64,000 nt of DNA, from contig JAMZAV010001746.1 in the NCBI GenBank assembly GCA_024449915.1, forward strand, positions 62,001 to 126,000, given 5' to 3'. Position 1 is the first letter of the stretch. Every line of letters starts with the position of its first letter. Origin of the DNA: Sweltsa coloradensis (taxonomy: Eukaryota; Arthropoda; Insecta; Plecoptera; Chloroperlidae). The notes under the pieces are model-generated. The model was not told where the DNA came from. It ran no database searches and saw nothing but the letters and a program-made list of their open reading frames with translations. Made by a program: the position numbers and the translations under genes. This document shows positions 47,818 through 59,758 of the stretch, piece by piece.

Positions 47818-48434
47818 ATCAGTTTAAATTATAACTGCACAGGATACATTTTAGATAACTAAATTCATACAATAAGGAATTACTAATTAATCTACTTTCA
47901 AAAGTTGGGGTGTGCTACAATTTGTTTGAATTACATTTGGCAGGCTCAAGTTTACAAACAAGAAATGTAATTAAATGTTTGTTTGATGGAGAAGAGCAGT
48001 TAGTGCTTCCAGCTGTTATGAGCACGACAAACATAATATAATGTGATTCAACAGTATTGGTCATGGTTACAAATTCATGTAACACGATGGAAAGACAGCC
48101 CAGGAAATAACTAAACTACCAACTTTCACATCAATGGTTGAAGAGTCGTGAAATGGATACAAAAATAAGTAGGTAACATACTTCCAATATAATCTAGCTT
48201 TGCATTATGGATCCACACTGGTGTTAATGATTTGCATTTGCAGCAGTCACACTTGATGGCATGCTAAATGAAAATACTAACTTTGCACATATAGAATATT
48301 GTCAAAGAAACAAATGTTTACAGTGGGTTGACAATTATTAATGTTATTGGTATGATGGTAATTATAATAATGAATTATCTTCTTTGTACAGAGTACACAA
48401 CATAAAGGAAGTATAAATTTAAAATTATGAAATT
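47818..48434. other. Intergenic, nothing recognised
   Basis: AT-rich, no coding or repeat structure I can support. Confidence 0.5.
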
Positions 48435-48890
48435 AGTTATTTTATGTAGGCATAACAAACACTTTTATGAAATTGAAAACATATATACCAATTTATTTGC
48501 TGGTGAGAAGGACATAAAATGTGGGGAAAATTGATAAAAACCCACTAAAGCTTTGAACAGAGTTTAGTTACTAGTACACATAGCAAGATGGAAAGAACCA
48601 TTAATTTGGGTACCGGTACACCGTAACCAACACTTTTTTATGAAAACATAAAAAAATTGAATACTGGTATATATTTGCTGGTGAGAAGGACATAAATGTG
48701 GGTAAAATTGATAAAAAGTGACAAAAACCCACTAGAACTTCCCACAGAGCTAAGTTACTAGTACAGTATATGTATAGCAAGATAAAAAGAACCATTAATG
48801 TGGGTCTAACAAACACTTTTTTGAAATTGTTAACAAACATGTATACCAAGTTTAACACTGGTATTTATTTGCTAATGAGTAGGACGTAAC
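48435..48890. repeat. About 185-bp tandem repeat, 2.4 copies
   Basis: ATTTGCTGGTGAGAAGGACA occurs at about 48,495 and 48,673, and a diverged ATTTGCTAATGAGTAGGACG at 48,867. ACCCACTA, TTACTAGTACA and AAAGAACCATTAAT recur in order between them. Confidence 0.85.
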
Positions 48891-49448
48891 ATGTGAAGAA
48901 AAGCCGATCTAAACCAGCAGACATTTATTCAGAGCTTATGCAGACATATCTTGTCATTTAAAAACCGTTGTAGGATAGAAGTATCGGTAAATGAATGTTG
49001 GAGAGATATGTGCCCGAGTTTAGTCCGTCCATGTCTACATGCAATGTTTCTTCTAAAGTATGTTTTATGTTTGTTAGGTTGAAAGGTGTTGGCAACATTG
49101 ACACCACAGGCTGCAACTGCAAGTCATCCATACATTATCATTGGTATGTTCTTTTTAGTACTGTACATGTATGCCAGGAATGACTTAGGCTTAGGGTACT
49201 CAAATCCAAACATTATTCCAATCGGTTTTAAGGATTTGAATCTTGTTTGGCTATGTATTTGTTGACTGGAAAGTTTGTAATCGTTTTATCTACCTAATAG
49301 TTTAAATTTGTGACTCACTAATTGATCCATGTTTTACTAGCCGATGTCATACCTCATCACAACATTTACTATGATACGTGAAAGAAACGTGAAAATAGTG
49401 TTTTGTGTGTAGTTGCTACAATCAAAGCACTATTTTCCACTTAAACTA
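48891..49448. other. Intergenic, nothing recognised
   Basis: No gene signal. Confidence 0.5.
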
Positions 49449-49744
49449 AAGCGGCTGTCACACGATCGAGAAAATCGCACGAGTTTATTACCATCCAAGG
49501 TAACAATAACGCCACCTATTGGTGTTCACTGGTCACGTGTTACGGTAGTGAGTTCTGATTGGCTCTCGCTACCTCGACTCGCTAGGAAGTTGAACAAGCT
49601 GGACATTTTTCGTGGCGAGCGCGAGCTCACGCTCGCTGGCTCACCGTCTGACGGGGAGGCGGTGAGTTCCATGTAAATAAGTGCAGGCCTACTCCCAGAG
49701 AGTTACTCGCTCGCGCGATTTTCTCAATCGTGTGACAGCCGCTT
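49449..49744. mobile_element. 296-bp MITE with about 35-bp terminal inverted repeats
   Basis: AAGCGGCTGTCACACGATCG then AGAAAATCGCACGAG is inverted at the right end, with only two or three mismatches. I could not read a convincing TSD, so the superfamily is open. Confidence 0.82.
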
Positions 49745-49812
49745 AAGGTTTGTCCAGTCCTATTTTTATTTGATTGTACATTGTCTTTATTATTTTATTA
49801 TTATTATTACTA

Positions 49813-49889
<77 letters not shown>

Positions 49890-50212
49890 ATATTTAATTC
49901 AAACTTCATAATTTTAAAATTATATATGAGAATACCTCATAGGCCTATACAATTACTTTAATGATGAAACTTTAAGAGCAGGTTTTATTTATTAGCTTAC
50001 AGGTATACAAAGTTTTGTACAGTGATATGGTTCAATATTAACATTAAAAAAATACTACAGTTTTATATTACAATTTTCCAAATTTTCCAAAGAACCTTTA
50101 AAATATATTAGCCCATTTTTTTGTTCATAGCTCTCAGGTAACAAATTCCATTCTGGTACTGTTCTATTAATAAATGAAAATTTTCCTACATCTCTTAATA
50201 ATATTGCTTTTT
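49745..50212. other. Spacer with a long (ATT)n microsatellite
   Basis: A nearly pure trinucleotide run spans about 49,786-49,888. The remainder is AT-rich with no gene. Confidence 0.7.
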
Positions 50213-50923
50213 AAGCGAGCGAAGCGAGCGTTTCCATTTGACTCTGCCGGAAAAATTAGTCACTGGTTTTGTTTTGTTTTGTTTTTTTTGTTTTTTTTGT
50301 TTGTTTGTATGTCTCGCCATAACGTTCGAATGGAGGCTCGGATCGAGTTGAAATTTTGACCATCCGCAAGCTTTGTTCTCGATTGAATGCCATTAGTTTT
50401 GTGGCAAAATCGTTCAAAAAGTTAAAAAGTTACATTAAAGTTAATCGAAAGTTTTTTTTAAAAACTAAACGGCGACAAAATCTGAGGTGGCCAAATCATT
50501 TAGAATGTCCGTCCGGTCACGAATATGTTAATTTTATTTTGATCCGGTAAGTAGTGTAAATGGAAATTACATTATAACAAAAGTAACGTTGCCATGGCAA
50601 CGAAAAGACGCGCGAAGTTTCTAATGCACTGCCACCTAGAAGTAATCAAAATACTTTCAAGGAAGAGTGTATTATTTGTCACCAAAGAGTTTAAATAGTT
50701 TTCCCAAGGAGTCATGGTCCTCTAGATGGCGGCGGATTTTATCCACAAAGTAGAAGGTTTACACACGGGTTTACCCAAATACCTTGGCAATAATAAATAA
50801 TATTGGAAACATGGCCCTGTGGACAGCGAACGTCGCAAATTTTAAAATTAAAAAAAATGTGCAATGTGGGTCTAGCTATAGCACGTGCTCGCTTATCAAC
50901 GCGTCCAACTGAGCGTTTCCTAG
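50213..50923 (+). mobile_element. Family C Helentron-like element (copy C2, complete)
   Basis: The same beginning (AAGCGAGCGAAGCGAGCG after a T run), internal order and end (hairpin, TTTCCTAG, then T) as C1. 711 bp. Contains CGGAGGCTCGGATCGAG-like words and GATCCGGTAAGTAGTGTA in the conserved middle. No coding. Confidence 0.75.
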
Positions 50924-51019
50924 TAAATTTCCAATCAGGTAGGTAGGGGTTATAGTAAATCCCCTTTTTAAGGAAACTATTGATTTCTCCCCAGCATGGA
51001 AAATCCCTAGATGCCTTAT

Positions 51020-53862
51020 TCGCGAGCAAAGCGAGCGTTTCCATTTGACTCTGCCGGAAAAAATAGTCACTGTTTTTTTTGTTTTTTGTTTTTTGTTTGT
51101 TTGTATGTCTCGCCATAACGTTCGAACGGAGGCTCGGATCGAGTTAAAACTTGGACCATCTGCAAGCTTCGTTCTCGATTGAATGCCATTAGTTTTGTGG
51201 CAAAATCGTTCAAAAAGTTAAAAAGTTCCATTAAAGTTAATCGAAAGTTTTTTTTTCAAACTAAATGGCGACAAAATCTGAGGTGGACAAATAATTTAGA
51301 ATGTCCGTCCGGTCACGAATATGTTAATTTTATTTTGATCCGATAAGTAGTGTAGATGGAAATTACATTATTCCAAAGTACCGTTACCATGGCAACGGAA
51401 AGTCGCACGAAGCTAGAGCTTTTTTGACTCATGATAGCGGTCGAACGGAGTTTCGGATCGAGTTGAAATTTGGACCATCCGCAAGCTTTTTTTTTTCCTA
51501 TGCCGAAAGCTTGATTTTTCAATCATTTTTCTTCCTGGCTATCCAGTAAATATGTGCTTCCTTCTCTGGCCCGCTCAGGTTATTTGGCAGGGCGTCAATG
51601 TCAGATTTAAGTGCGGCGCAGCTGAAGAGGTGCGCTCTGTCCTGAAAACCCGATGTACATAGTTTGCAAGTTGCTTGTTCCTTTGTGATTTGAAATCGAC
51701 TCAGGTGGTGCTGCAGGACATCATGTCCTGTGGCCAGCCGGAACTGCGCTGTTGCTACCTTTCTTGTCCAGGATTTGTCTGGCCCTTTGAGGACCTCGTC
51801 CCGCCATGGTTTGTGATACATCTTGGCCTCTTGAAGTCTTCCATAGGATGTCTTGAGGCCCTCCTTGGCAAGGTTTTTGGCAGAGTTGTAGGAGATACTC
51901 GCCGTGTCAGGGGCAGACTTCTTTGAGCCCAACTTGGCTAGCGCGTCAGCCTTCTCGTTGCCCAGGATGTTGCAGTGGCTGGGCACCCATTGAATTTTAA
52001 GCACTTTCCCATGCATCACATTTTTTATTAAACTCTTTAAGAGACAGGGAGGCTTCTTCACATTTTCCCATCGGACAGATCTTCTTGATGGCGGCCTTGC
52101 TGTCAGAGATAATGACAAATTTTGTCTTTTTGAGTGGAAATGTTGGTGTTTCTGCGATTTTCTCTGCTGCTCTGGAGATGGCATTTATTTCTGCATCAAA
52201 AATGCTCGAGCCTGGTGCCATCGGGTGCGCCTTTTCAAAGAAGATGCAATGGAAGCCAAAGCCAGTATTCCTCCCCGAGCTGTTTCGGGAGCCGTCCGTA
52301 AAAACATGCACCCATTCGGATATTGGGTAGTGCTTCTTCAGATGCGCTTCGATAAGCACTTTCAGCTCGGACTGGCTTTTTTCCTCCTTCTTGCCCATAC
52401 CTTCCACTTGAAGATTGAAGTCAATCTTGATAGTCGAGTTTGGAAGGCTATTGACATCTAGGCTGGCAAGCTTTTGTCGAGGGTGGTGTAGCAGGTCCGG
52501 ACAGTGCTCCGTTTTTAGGAGTGTTGTCTTTTGGGCAAAATTTGTGTGTCCTGCTGCGCTTGCCGTTGGAAAGGCTAGCCAAGATGTGTCAATTCTCACC
52601 AGTTTTTCATGCAGTATGATGGCTTTCTGCTCTAGTCTCTGTATTAGGGGCTCTACTTTACAGTAGGCTTCCATTGCTGCCACCGGTGTTGTCTTTACTG
52701 CACCGCTGGCTAGTCGAAGGGCCTGATTCTGGATTTTGCCGAGTATATCAAGGTTATGCTGCGCCGTACTCAAGGACCGGACCCACATAGGTCTTGTAGG
52801 TGAGAACCAGTGTGTCAATCCTGGCTCCCCAGGACACTCCGGCCGCACGTTGCATCAGACGCAGCCTCTTTTTAGCCTTCTCAGCAGTTTTCTCGAAATG
52901 GGCCTTGCCGGTGAGCTTCTTGTCGAGGATGGCTCCGAGGTAGGTGACGTGCTCCTCTTTTTTGAGCTGCTGTCCCCCGATGTACAGCTCGAGGGTGGGG
53001 TCTTCGTGTTTAAAAGTGAAGACCGTGTAACACGATTTGTTAGGGTTCACCATGAAGCGACGGGATGCAAGCTAGCCAACCAACATACTTAATGCGGTGG
53101 AGAGCATTATCTGCAGGCCGCCGAGGTTCTTGCCTGTGACATAGACAAAGAAGTCGTCAGCGTAGACCTTGATCTGGCTTTGATCTGGATTGAATGCCAT
53201 TAGTTTTGTGGCAAAATCGTCCAAAAAGTTATAAAGTTACATTAAAGTTAATCGAAATTTTTTTTTCAAACTAAACGGCGACAAAATCTGAGGTGGCCAA
53301 ATCATTTAGAATGTCCATCCAGTCACGAATATGTTAATTTTATTTTGATCCGATAAGTAGTGTAGATGGAAATTACATTTTTACAAAAGTAACGTTACCA
53401 TGGCAACGAAAAGTCGCACGAAGCTGGAGCTTTTTTGGCTCAGCGGTCGCACGAAGATTCAGATCAGGTTGAAATTTGGACCATCAACAAATTTCGATGT
53501 GGATTGAACGACATTAGTTTTGTGGCAAAATCGTTCAAAAAGTTACAAAGTTACATTAAAGTTAATCGAAAGTTTTTTTTTCAAACTAAACGGCGACCAA
53601 ATCTGAGGTGGCTAAATCATTTAGAACGTCCGTCCGGTCACAAATATGTTAATTTTATTTTGATCCGATAAGTTGTGTAGATGGAAATTACATTTTAACA
53701 AAAGTAACGTTAACATGGCAACAAAAAGTCGCACGAAGCTAGAGCTTTTATGGCTCATGATAGCGGTTGCACGAAGATTCAGATCAGGTTGAAATTTGGA
53801 CCATCAACAAATTATATAGCACGTGCTCGCTTATCAACGCGTCCAACTGAGCGTTTTCCTAG
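51020..53862 (+). mobile_element. Family C element with internal 313-bp modules (copy C3), split by a LINE
   Basis: Starts GCGAGCAAAGCGAGCG and ends GAGCGTTTTCCTAG. A module containing CATTAGTTTTGTGGCAAAAT and CATGGCAACG-like words appears about 313 bp apart downstream of the LINE (about 53,199 and 53,512), and once upstream (51,188). Tandem internal modules are usual in non-autonomous Helentrons. The LINE 51,488-53,180 interrupts it. Confidence 0.72.
51488..53180 (-). pseudogene. 5'-truncated LINE ORF2: end of RT, RNase H, Cys/His tail
   Basis: Minus strand. From the 5' side: the RT catalytic motif VYADDFFVYV (about 53,150-53,180); a block with NPNKSCYTVFTF and TYLGAILDKKLTGKAHFEK (52,754-53,053); then a frameshift into 51,997-52,848. 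RNase H carries the expected acidic set: HVFTDGS, IFDAEINAI and VIISDSKAA in that frame. QWVPSHCNILGNEKADALAK follows in the next frame (51,519-52,184). The end has CKLCTSGFQDRAHLFSC, a Cys/Cys/His/Cys cluster. I-like or Ingi-like LINEs have RNase H here. A poly(A) run on the minus strand (51,488-51,497) and GCTTT at both borders fit target-primed insertion. At least two frameshifts make it inactive. Confidence 0.87.
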
Positions 53863-54299
53863 TATAATTTACAGAGCCCGTCTCTTTTTCTCCTCAAATC
53901 CAATTAAGGTGTCCCACCCTAAATCATTTGTCAGCTTTCCCAGCTGTTTAACATTTAAATCTGTTTCTTTTATCCACCATTTAAAAAAAATCATTTAACC
54001 TTTCTGGCAGCCTTTCTCTGTACCTTTTCCAATTCCATTATTTCACCTTTGTAGTAAGGGTCCCAAATTGCCCCTGCATATATTCTAAAGCAGGTCTCAC
54101 AAGGGTTTCATATGTTTGTACCTTAATTTCAAATGAAGCTCCTTTCAATATATTTTGTATTACAAAATTTAACACTCCTACACCCTTCTTAATAACCGAC
54201 TGCATTTGCCCCTTCCATTTTAAACCCTGCTCTAGAATCAAAATGCTTATAGATTTTCTCCCTCTTTAACACTTCCCCCAGCTTGGCACCCAACTTCTC

Positions 54300-54948
54300 A
54301 ACTAAACATGCATAAACTTGAGGTTATTCAAAACCGTGCAACTAAAGTTATTTTAAAAAATGTTTTTTATTCTGAAAGTGCCTCTGAGCGCTTAAACAAA
54401 TGTGGACTGCCATCAATACAAAATTATTGTAAACAAACTGATGTTAGATTTTTAAGTAACTTAATTACCGGTGTTACTGACCTTGATCCTTTTAAAAGAA
54501 TAACAATTCAGAAAAGACAGTTTAACCGACATAATACTGGCCTAATTTTAAACCCTCCCCGTGCTAGAACATCTATATACCAAAATCATTTTTATAACCG
54601 TGCTGTTACTTTATGGAATACTATTCCTCTAGAAATCAAAGATGCTCCAAATTTCAAGAATAGAATAAAAGAATATTTTAGTTAAATTGTTTTTATATGT
54701 CAGTATACTACATGAGGCCTACCATATTTTGATACTACAACATTATGTTAATTTATTGACTATTTTATCCATTGTTTTCAAATAACATTAGGCCTAAGTT
54801 ATTTTAATTAGTTTTAATGAAGGGAATCAGGCATTCTTGCTATGGGGCTATGCCCTCTCTGATTCTCTTCAACATGTTAAGTGTACATTGTACTTTGTAG
54901 CTTAATTTGTTGAAATAAAAAAAAATAATAATAATAATAATAATAAAA
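54300..54948 (+). pseudogene. 5'-truncated LINE 3' end inserted in the antisense LINE
   Basis: Plus-strand frame 54,308-54,685 (125 codons) reads IQNRATKVILKN, FYNRAVTLWNTIPLEIKDAP and FKNRIKEYFS, the conserved C-terminus of CR1/I-type ORF2. A 3' UTR follows with a GGGCTATGCCC hairpin and ends in an A-rich (TAA)n tail (54,913-54,948). The antisense LINE continues on both sides, so this is a later insertion. Confidence 0.82.
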
Positions 54949-55148
54949 GCATATACATTGGATTTCTTACATTAAACTTTTGTCTTCCAAAACTAAAAAT
55001 TTGCATTTCTCAACATTCAGACCCATCTTATTAATTTTAGACCAATTTCCTAACAATTCTAAATCCTCTTATAAGATTTTAGAATCTCTTGCATCTATAA
55101 TTTCCAAAGAGAGAACACAATCAGCTGCAAATAATCTAAACTTTGCTT

Positions 55149-55704
55149 CAGTGGCGTAGAAACTATTTTTTTAGTGGGGGGGTCACACTCAACTTGATTA
55201 CGATGTTGGGTGGGCAAACCGGGGTTTGGGGCGAAGCCCCAGCCGCCGGAGGCTTTTTCACCGTAGGCGAGATTTTTTTCAAAAGGTGTCCTTGATAGGT
55301 GGCCTAAAACACGTTTTCAGGCGAATTTTAATTATGAATAAGGGTTACATTTTGAAGCTAATATTGCATTGAAGACTGATTACCTGACTAGAATCGGTCG
55401 ACAGTCTGCTTGGGAGTGAAAACATCACACAAAATATAATGAATATTAATCTAAAATCAGATGGCTAGTCTAGTCTCGCAAATCTCGTCTCTTACTGAAT
55501 TTTTCCCAAAAAATGTTAACATAAACCTTCCTTTTTGTTTGCAAGCCCGACTGTAATAAAAATCCTAAAAATCACCCAATAAGCTATAAGTTAGAAAATG
55601 ACACCCATACCTGGTTTTGCCTGGTTTGACCCCCCCAGTGGGGGGGTCAAGCCAACAAGTGGGGGGGGGAGTTTCCCCCCATCCCCCCCATTCCTATGCT
55701 CCTG
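55149..55704. mobile_element. hAT-type element with TSD CTTTGCTT inside RT
   Basis: Starts CAGTGGCGTAGAAAC, ends CATTCCTATGCTCCTG; perfect CTTTGCTT at 55141-55148 and 55705-55712. It sits between the GVPQG and ADD motifs of the minus-strand LINE, whose frame resumes when it is ignored. The 556-bp interior has GGGGCGAAGCCCC-type palindromes and no coding. Confidence 0.9.
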
Positions 55705-55712
55705 CTTTGCTT

Positions 55713-55845
55713 TCAACCCTACCCCTATATCATTGAAATAAATAAGAAATAATAATGGGCCCAGCACACTCCCTTGTGGCACTCCAGCTGCCATGTCACA
55801 ATCATCTGCAAATAATCTAAACTTGCTTTCAACCCTACCCCTATA
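55713..55845 (-). repeat. Partial tandem duplication of LINE RT
   Basis: The stretch with the GVPQGSVLGP motif occurs here and again at 56,521-56,595. The junction at CACAATCATCTGCAAATAAT joins two normally separate places, with CACAAT shared, so a microhomology-type duplication is likely. It supplies the empty site for the family C insertion next to it. Confidence 0.75.
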
Positions 55846-56520
55846 CTAGGAAACGCTCAGTTGGACGCGTTGATAAGCGAGCACGTGCTATAGCTACACC
55901 CACATTGCACATTTTTTTCAAATTTTCAAATTTGCAACTTTCGCTGTCCACGGGGCCATGTTTCCAATATTTTTTATTATTGGCAAGGTATTTGGTTAAA
56001 CCCGTGGGTAAACCTTTACTTATCCACCGCCATCTAGAGGACATTGACATCATTTCTTTGGGAAAACTATTTTAACTCTTTTGGTAACAAATAATACACT
56101 GCTTCCTCGATAGTATTTTGATTACTTTTAGGTGGCAGTGCATAGTGACCAGAATTCTCGTGCGACTTTTCGTTGCCATGGTAATGTTACTTATGTTAAA
56201 ATGTAATTTCTATCTACACTACTTAAGGTCTTGACCAATTTAGCTGAAACTTTGTAAAATAGGAGAGAATGTTGTACTTATTGACCCTGCAAAATTTCAT
56301 AACGATCGGAACATTTTTATTTTTTAATTTTATTTTTTATTACCAACGATCGGATTTTGTTCAAAAACTATACAGCAACTCGCATAGGTGGTATGTACAT
56401 GTGTGCAAAATTTCAGGTCGATCAGAGAAACGGTGCGACCTGTACCGAACAGCAACAGAAAAAAAAACAAAAAAAAAACAGACATTCGAGCCATAAGAGT
56501 CAAGTGGAGACGCTCGCTCA
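55846..56520 (-). mobile_element. Family C Helentron-like element (copy C4) with a paralogous empty site
   Basis: Minus strand: 5' TTGAGCGAGCGTCTCC, 3' hairpin and TTTCCTAG. The left flank CCCTATA and right flank TCATTGAAATAAAT are continuous (CCCTATATCATTGAAATAAA) in the duplicated RT copy at about 55,720. The element therefore entered between A and T with no TSD, as Helitron-class elements do. Confidence 0.8.
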
Positions 56521-57058
56521 ATCATTGAAATAAATTAGAAATAATAATGGGCCCAGCACACTCTCTTGTGGCACTCCAGCTGTCATGTCACAATTTGTCG
56601 ATACATCATTACAAACCGGTACTTTGACTTTTTGAACCCTGTCTCTTAAAAAGCAAGATGTCCAATCAACTACCCATTTATCTGAAACCAAACTATCAAT
56701 TTTTAAATTAATTTATCATGACTCATGAGGCACCTTGTCAAATGCTTTTTCTAAATCTATAAAAATTGCATCTACCTCCCCACCTCTATCTAAAATATTT
56801 GCCAAATAATTACTCAAACCCAACAGCTGAGTCTCCCAAGAAAACCCTTTCCTGAATCCATGCTGTTCATTTATCAACATGCCTTTTGCCTCCAAAATGA
56901 ACCTCAAATAATCTAGTACCAATCTTTCCATCATCTCACAACCTACCAATGTAAGTGACATGGGTCTATAATTTCCAAGTACTCTCTTGGCCCCCCCTCC
57001 TTTATGAACTGGCATGACTATGCAAGTCTTCTGGCAATACACCACCTCCCAAACATGT

Positions 57059-57779
57059 GGTGGATGTGGCTACCCGGCGGGTAGCAAATGTTCAATTTAT
57101 CGTCATGGGTGTCTCATTGGCAGTTGCAAACTATTGGCAAAAGGGCACGTATGTTTTAGTGTACAATGACTCACGATTCGTGGGATTGTAGCAACATCAA
57201 GCGGAAAAGACCACTGATTGATTACGACATTCCTTACACCCACATATGTACGCAACCAAAATCAGATAGTAGGTGCTCAAGGTCAAACCTTATCTTTATC
57301 CCGATGCGTGTACCCTTACTCCCCGCGCACTACTTCTGTATCAGTTCAATTCATTCAAAGTGATCGTCTTCTTCTTGTTATCTCATCTTTCACACCAAAT
57401 ATCATCCAAGTTGTCACGTGATAAATATTGGACACTTGAATAGCACTGAAAATGCACAATACAAGTAGTAGATGACCAAAACATCTGCTGGAATCAAACT
57501 TCACAGGGTCAAAATTTCCTAGAAGAACGGACTTCAAAAAGACAGTAAACACTCGTTGCCACAATCACAGCTGCCAGCCACGAACGACAGGGGGGGGGGG
57601 GGGTATAATGACACGATGTATTGTCTGTTCCGTGAAAAAGATCGGGATCTGTGTTTGTAATGGGAAAATTCCACCTTGGACAAAGGAAAAACGTGTAATT
57701 TCGGGTAACAGGTAATACAAAATTGGAACCCCGTGGGTAACGGGCTGGTAACGGTTATCCGGGTACCCATTGACATCCC
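57059..57779. mobile_element. Family A-like hAT element, ends partly decayed
   Basis: The right end GGGTACCCATTGACATCCCTA matches family A termini. The left TGGATGTGGCTACCCGG is its degraded inverse. No clear TSD. It separates the esterase-like and RT parts of the LINE. The minus-strand open frame running from the LINE into it is chance. Confidence 0.6.
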
Positions 57780-58070
57780 TAGTTTCCAATCACCCTTTCT
57801 ATTCATTAAGTGCAATCCATATCGATCTAGATCATGTAAAGTAAATCTACCCCTTCCTTCAACAAAAGTTACTCCCAAATCATTGCAAAGCATTCCCAAC
57901 CTATTATTCACGTTATCAATGTACATAGGTCCCACATATTCTGCTCTATCTAATACTGCACCCAATACGATTTCGGCATTCAAATACAGACTCCCTTTTA
58001 GCTTATAGCAAATCACAACCCTAGCCATTAAATCTGATGAAAATAAAGACTCGAATTGGACTGCTTTTTA

Positions 58071-58682
58071 TTGGATGAGCGTAGCGAAGATTCCATTTCA
58101 CTACACTGGAGAAAAAAATCCGGATTTTTATTTTTTATTTTTGTCTGTTTGTTAGCACGATTCCGGCAAAACCGATTCTCCAATTGCGATGAAATTTTGT
58201 GGAGGCCTTCAAAATCTCTGAACTTGGAACTGCCACGTTTTTGAGCGCAATCGAAAAATTATTTCTCATTAAAATTGCAATTTTACGATTTTTTTTTCGA
58301 TTTTTAAAACATTACTTCGACTTATAACACCTACATGCATTATCCGATTGTAATGATTTTTTCACAGAACCTTAATTTTATGAATTAATATATTCGTGTG
58401 AAATTTGAGCGCAATCAAAAAGTTATTTCTTATGAAAATTGCAATTTTACGATTTATTTTTATTTTTAAATCATTTTTCGACAAATAACACCTACATGCT
58501 TTATCCAATTGTAATGATTTTTACACTTAACCTTTATTTTATGAATTAATATATTGGTGTTAAATTTGAGCGCGATCGAAAAATTATTTCTCAAGAAAAT
58601 CGCAGTTTTACGCTTTTTTCGTTTTTAAAAAAAAAAGCTCATCCAACAACGCGCCTGAAAAAGCGTTTGCGAAGCTTCCTAG
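58071..58682 (+). mobile_element. Family D Helentron-like element (copy D2) with 163-bp modules
   Basis: Starts TTGGATGAGCGTAGCGAAG, ends with inverse GCTCATCCAA, hairpin and GAAGCTTCCTAG before T. Three tandem modules begin GAGCGCAATCGAAAAA-like at about 58,243, 58,408 and 58,569. 612 bp, no coding. Confidence 0.72.
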
Positions 58683-59758
58683 TAAATTAAGAAAAACACG
58701 TGCTCTCACAGCTAACTCTGCAACGAAATTCTCCTTTGTGAAAACCGCGGTAAGAAGCCTAGAACACAGTAACAGTACACCAACAGCAAACACAGTGGAC
58801 AACGGTATAGCCATACTCTGAACACTCAGGCTTACCAGACCTCAAGTCTCAAGTGGGCGGCGTCCGTTCCCTGGATGGATGGGCGCACTCTGCTCAGCCT
58901 AATTGCCCCTTTGAGTGGACGTCCTTATAATTATTGAAAACTTGACTGTTCTTATACCTATGGGGAGAAAGGGGGAAAGCAATAGGTCCCACATGCAAAA
59001 ACAGTGACAAGACTGAGTGGAATTCAATGATGTATTGACATGAAGGTTCAATTATAGTGAAATTAAATTAGCAAAGATTCTAAAAATTGGATCCAATTAG
59101 CAATTAACCCCCATAGTTCAAATGTCAATTTAGTACAAAAAAATAGCTCATTATAATAGACCATTCAGGATGGCAGTACTCAACACTCGTTTCTCGTTCG
59201 TCATCGGCCTACAACGTTGATGCGTCGATCGTTGCGTCGGCGAGGTTCGATCGTCTAGAGGCCTCGGACCCCTGGATAGGGAGGCGGGCGCAAACATCTC
59301 AACATCCTCTGGAGCGTTTCGGGCGTTGAGCACGGGAAGGTCAGATGGCACTTGAGAATCGAACGACGATCTTCTAGCTATTGCTCACGCCGGTTGCCCG
59401 AGTGGCAAGCTTCATCTCGAAGACGCAATCTTTATGCTTGACCGGGATATCTCGAAGGGACGGGTTGACCATGTTTCGTAGGTCGAAGGAATAACGAGGG
59501 TAAATGTTGATAGTGGCAAAGGAAAATACTTAGGTAGGGTTGCCTAGATGGCAACAAGTAGGTAGGAAGAATGTACCATGGAAGCACGTGGTCGTCGATA
59601 GCGCGAAGGCTGCGATGTGGTTCACCGCATGGCTGAGCGGGAACCTAACTTATCTTCAGCTCGCTTAATTTGTGTTTAACAAAGTGAATTAGTTTGATAT
59701 ATGATCACAAATGATCCCCCTATACGGGTGATCGTGATATACGCTATTCGGGTTTGTT
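58683..59758. other. Spacer, no gene recognised
   Basis: Includes a GC-richer stretch at about 59,160-59,660 of unknown nature. It might belong to the flank or LTR of the BEL-type element, but I see no matching second LTR in the window. Confidence 0.35.

Larger units (their letters stand above)
53870..58028 (-). pseudogene. CR1/Jockey-like LINE remnant, heavily interrupted
   Basis: Minus strand, fragments in LINE order. About 57,785-58,028 holds the end of an SGNH-esterase-like domain (VNNRLGMLCNDLGVTFVEG, HDLDRYGLHLMNRKGDWKL), as known in ORF1 of some CR1-type LINEs. 56,716-57,045 holds RT fingers and palm (PVHKGGG, NYRPMSLT, EQHGFRKGFSWETQLL, FIDLEKAFDKVPHES). 55,591-55,794 holds GVPQGSVLGPLLFLIYFNDI. 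About 54,960-55,130 holds FRLFADDCVL, the catalytic ADD. 54,038-54,241 and below is the C-terminal part (YETLVRPALEYMQ). The endonuclease is missing. Insertions by a hAT, a family C element, another LINE and a family A-like element, plus stops, make it dead. Confidence 0.82.

Noticed and set aside
57534..57784. Extension of the esterase-like open frame into SRSFSRNRQYIVSLYPPPP
   Set aside because: The LINE part ends at the family A-like terminus at 57,779. The rest is transposon DNA open by chance.
59385..59450. tRNA gene suggested by GGTTGCCCGAGTGGCAAG
   Set aside because: Only an A-box-like word is present. No B-box at the right distance and no cloverleaf.
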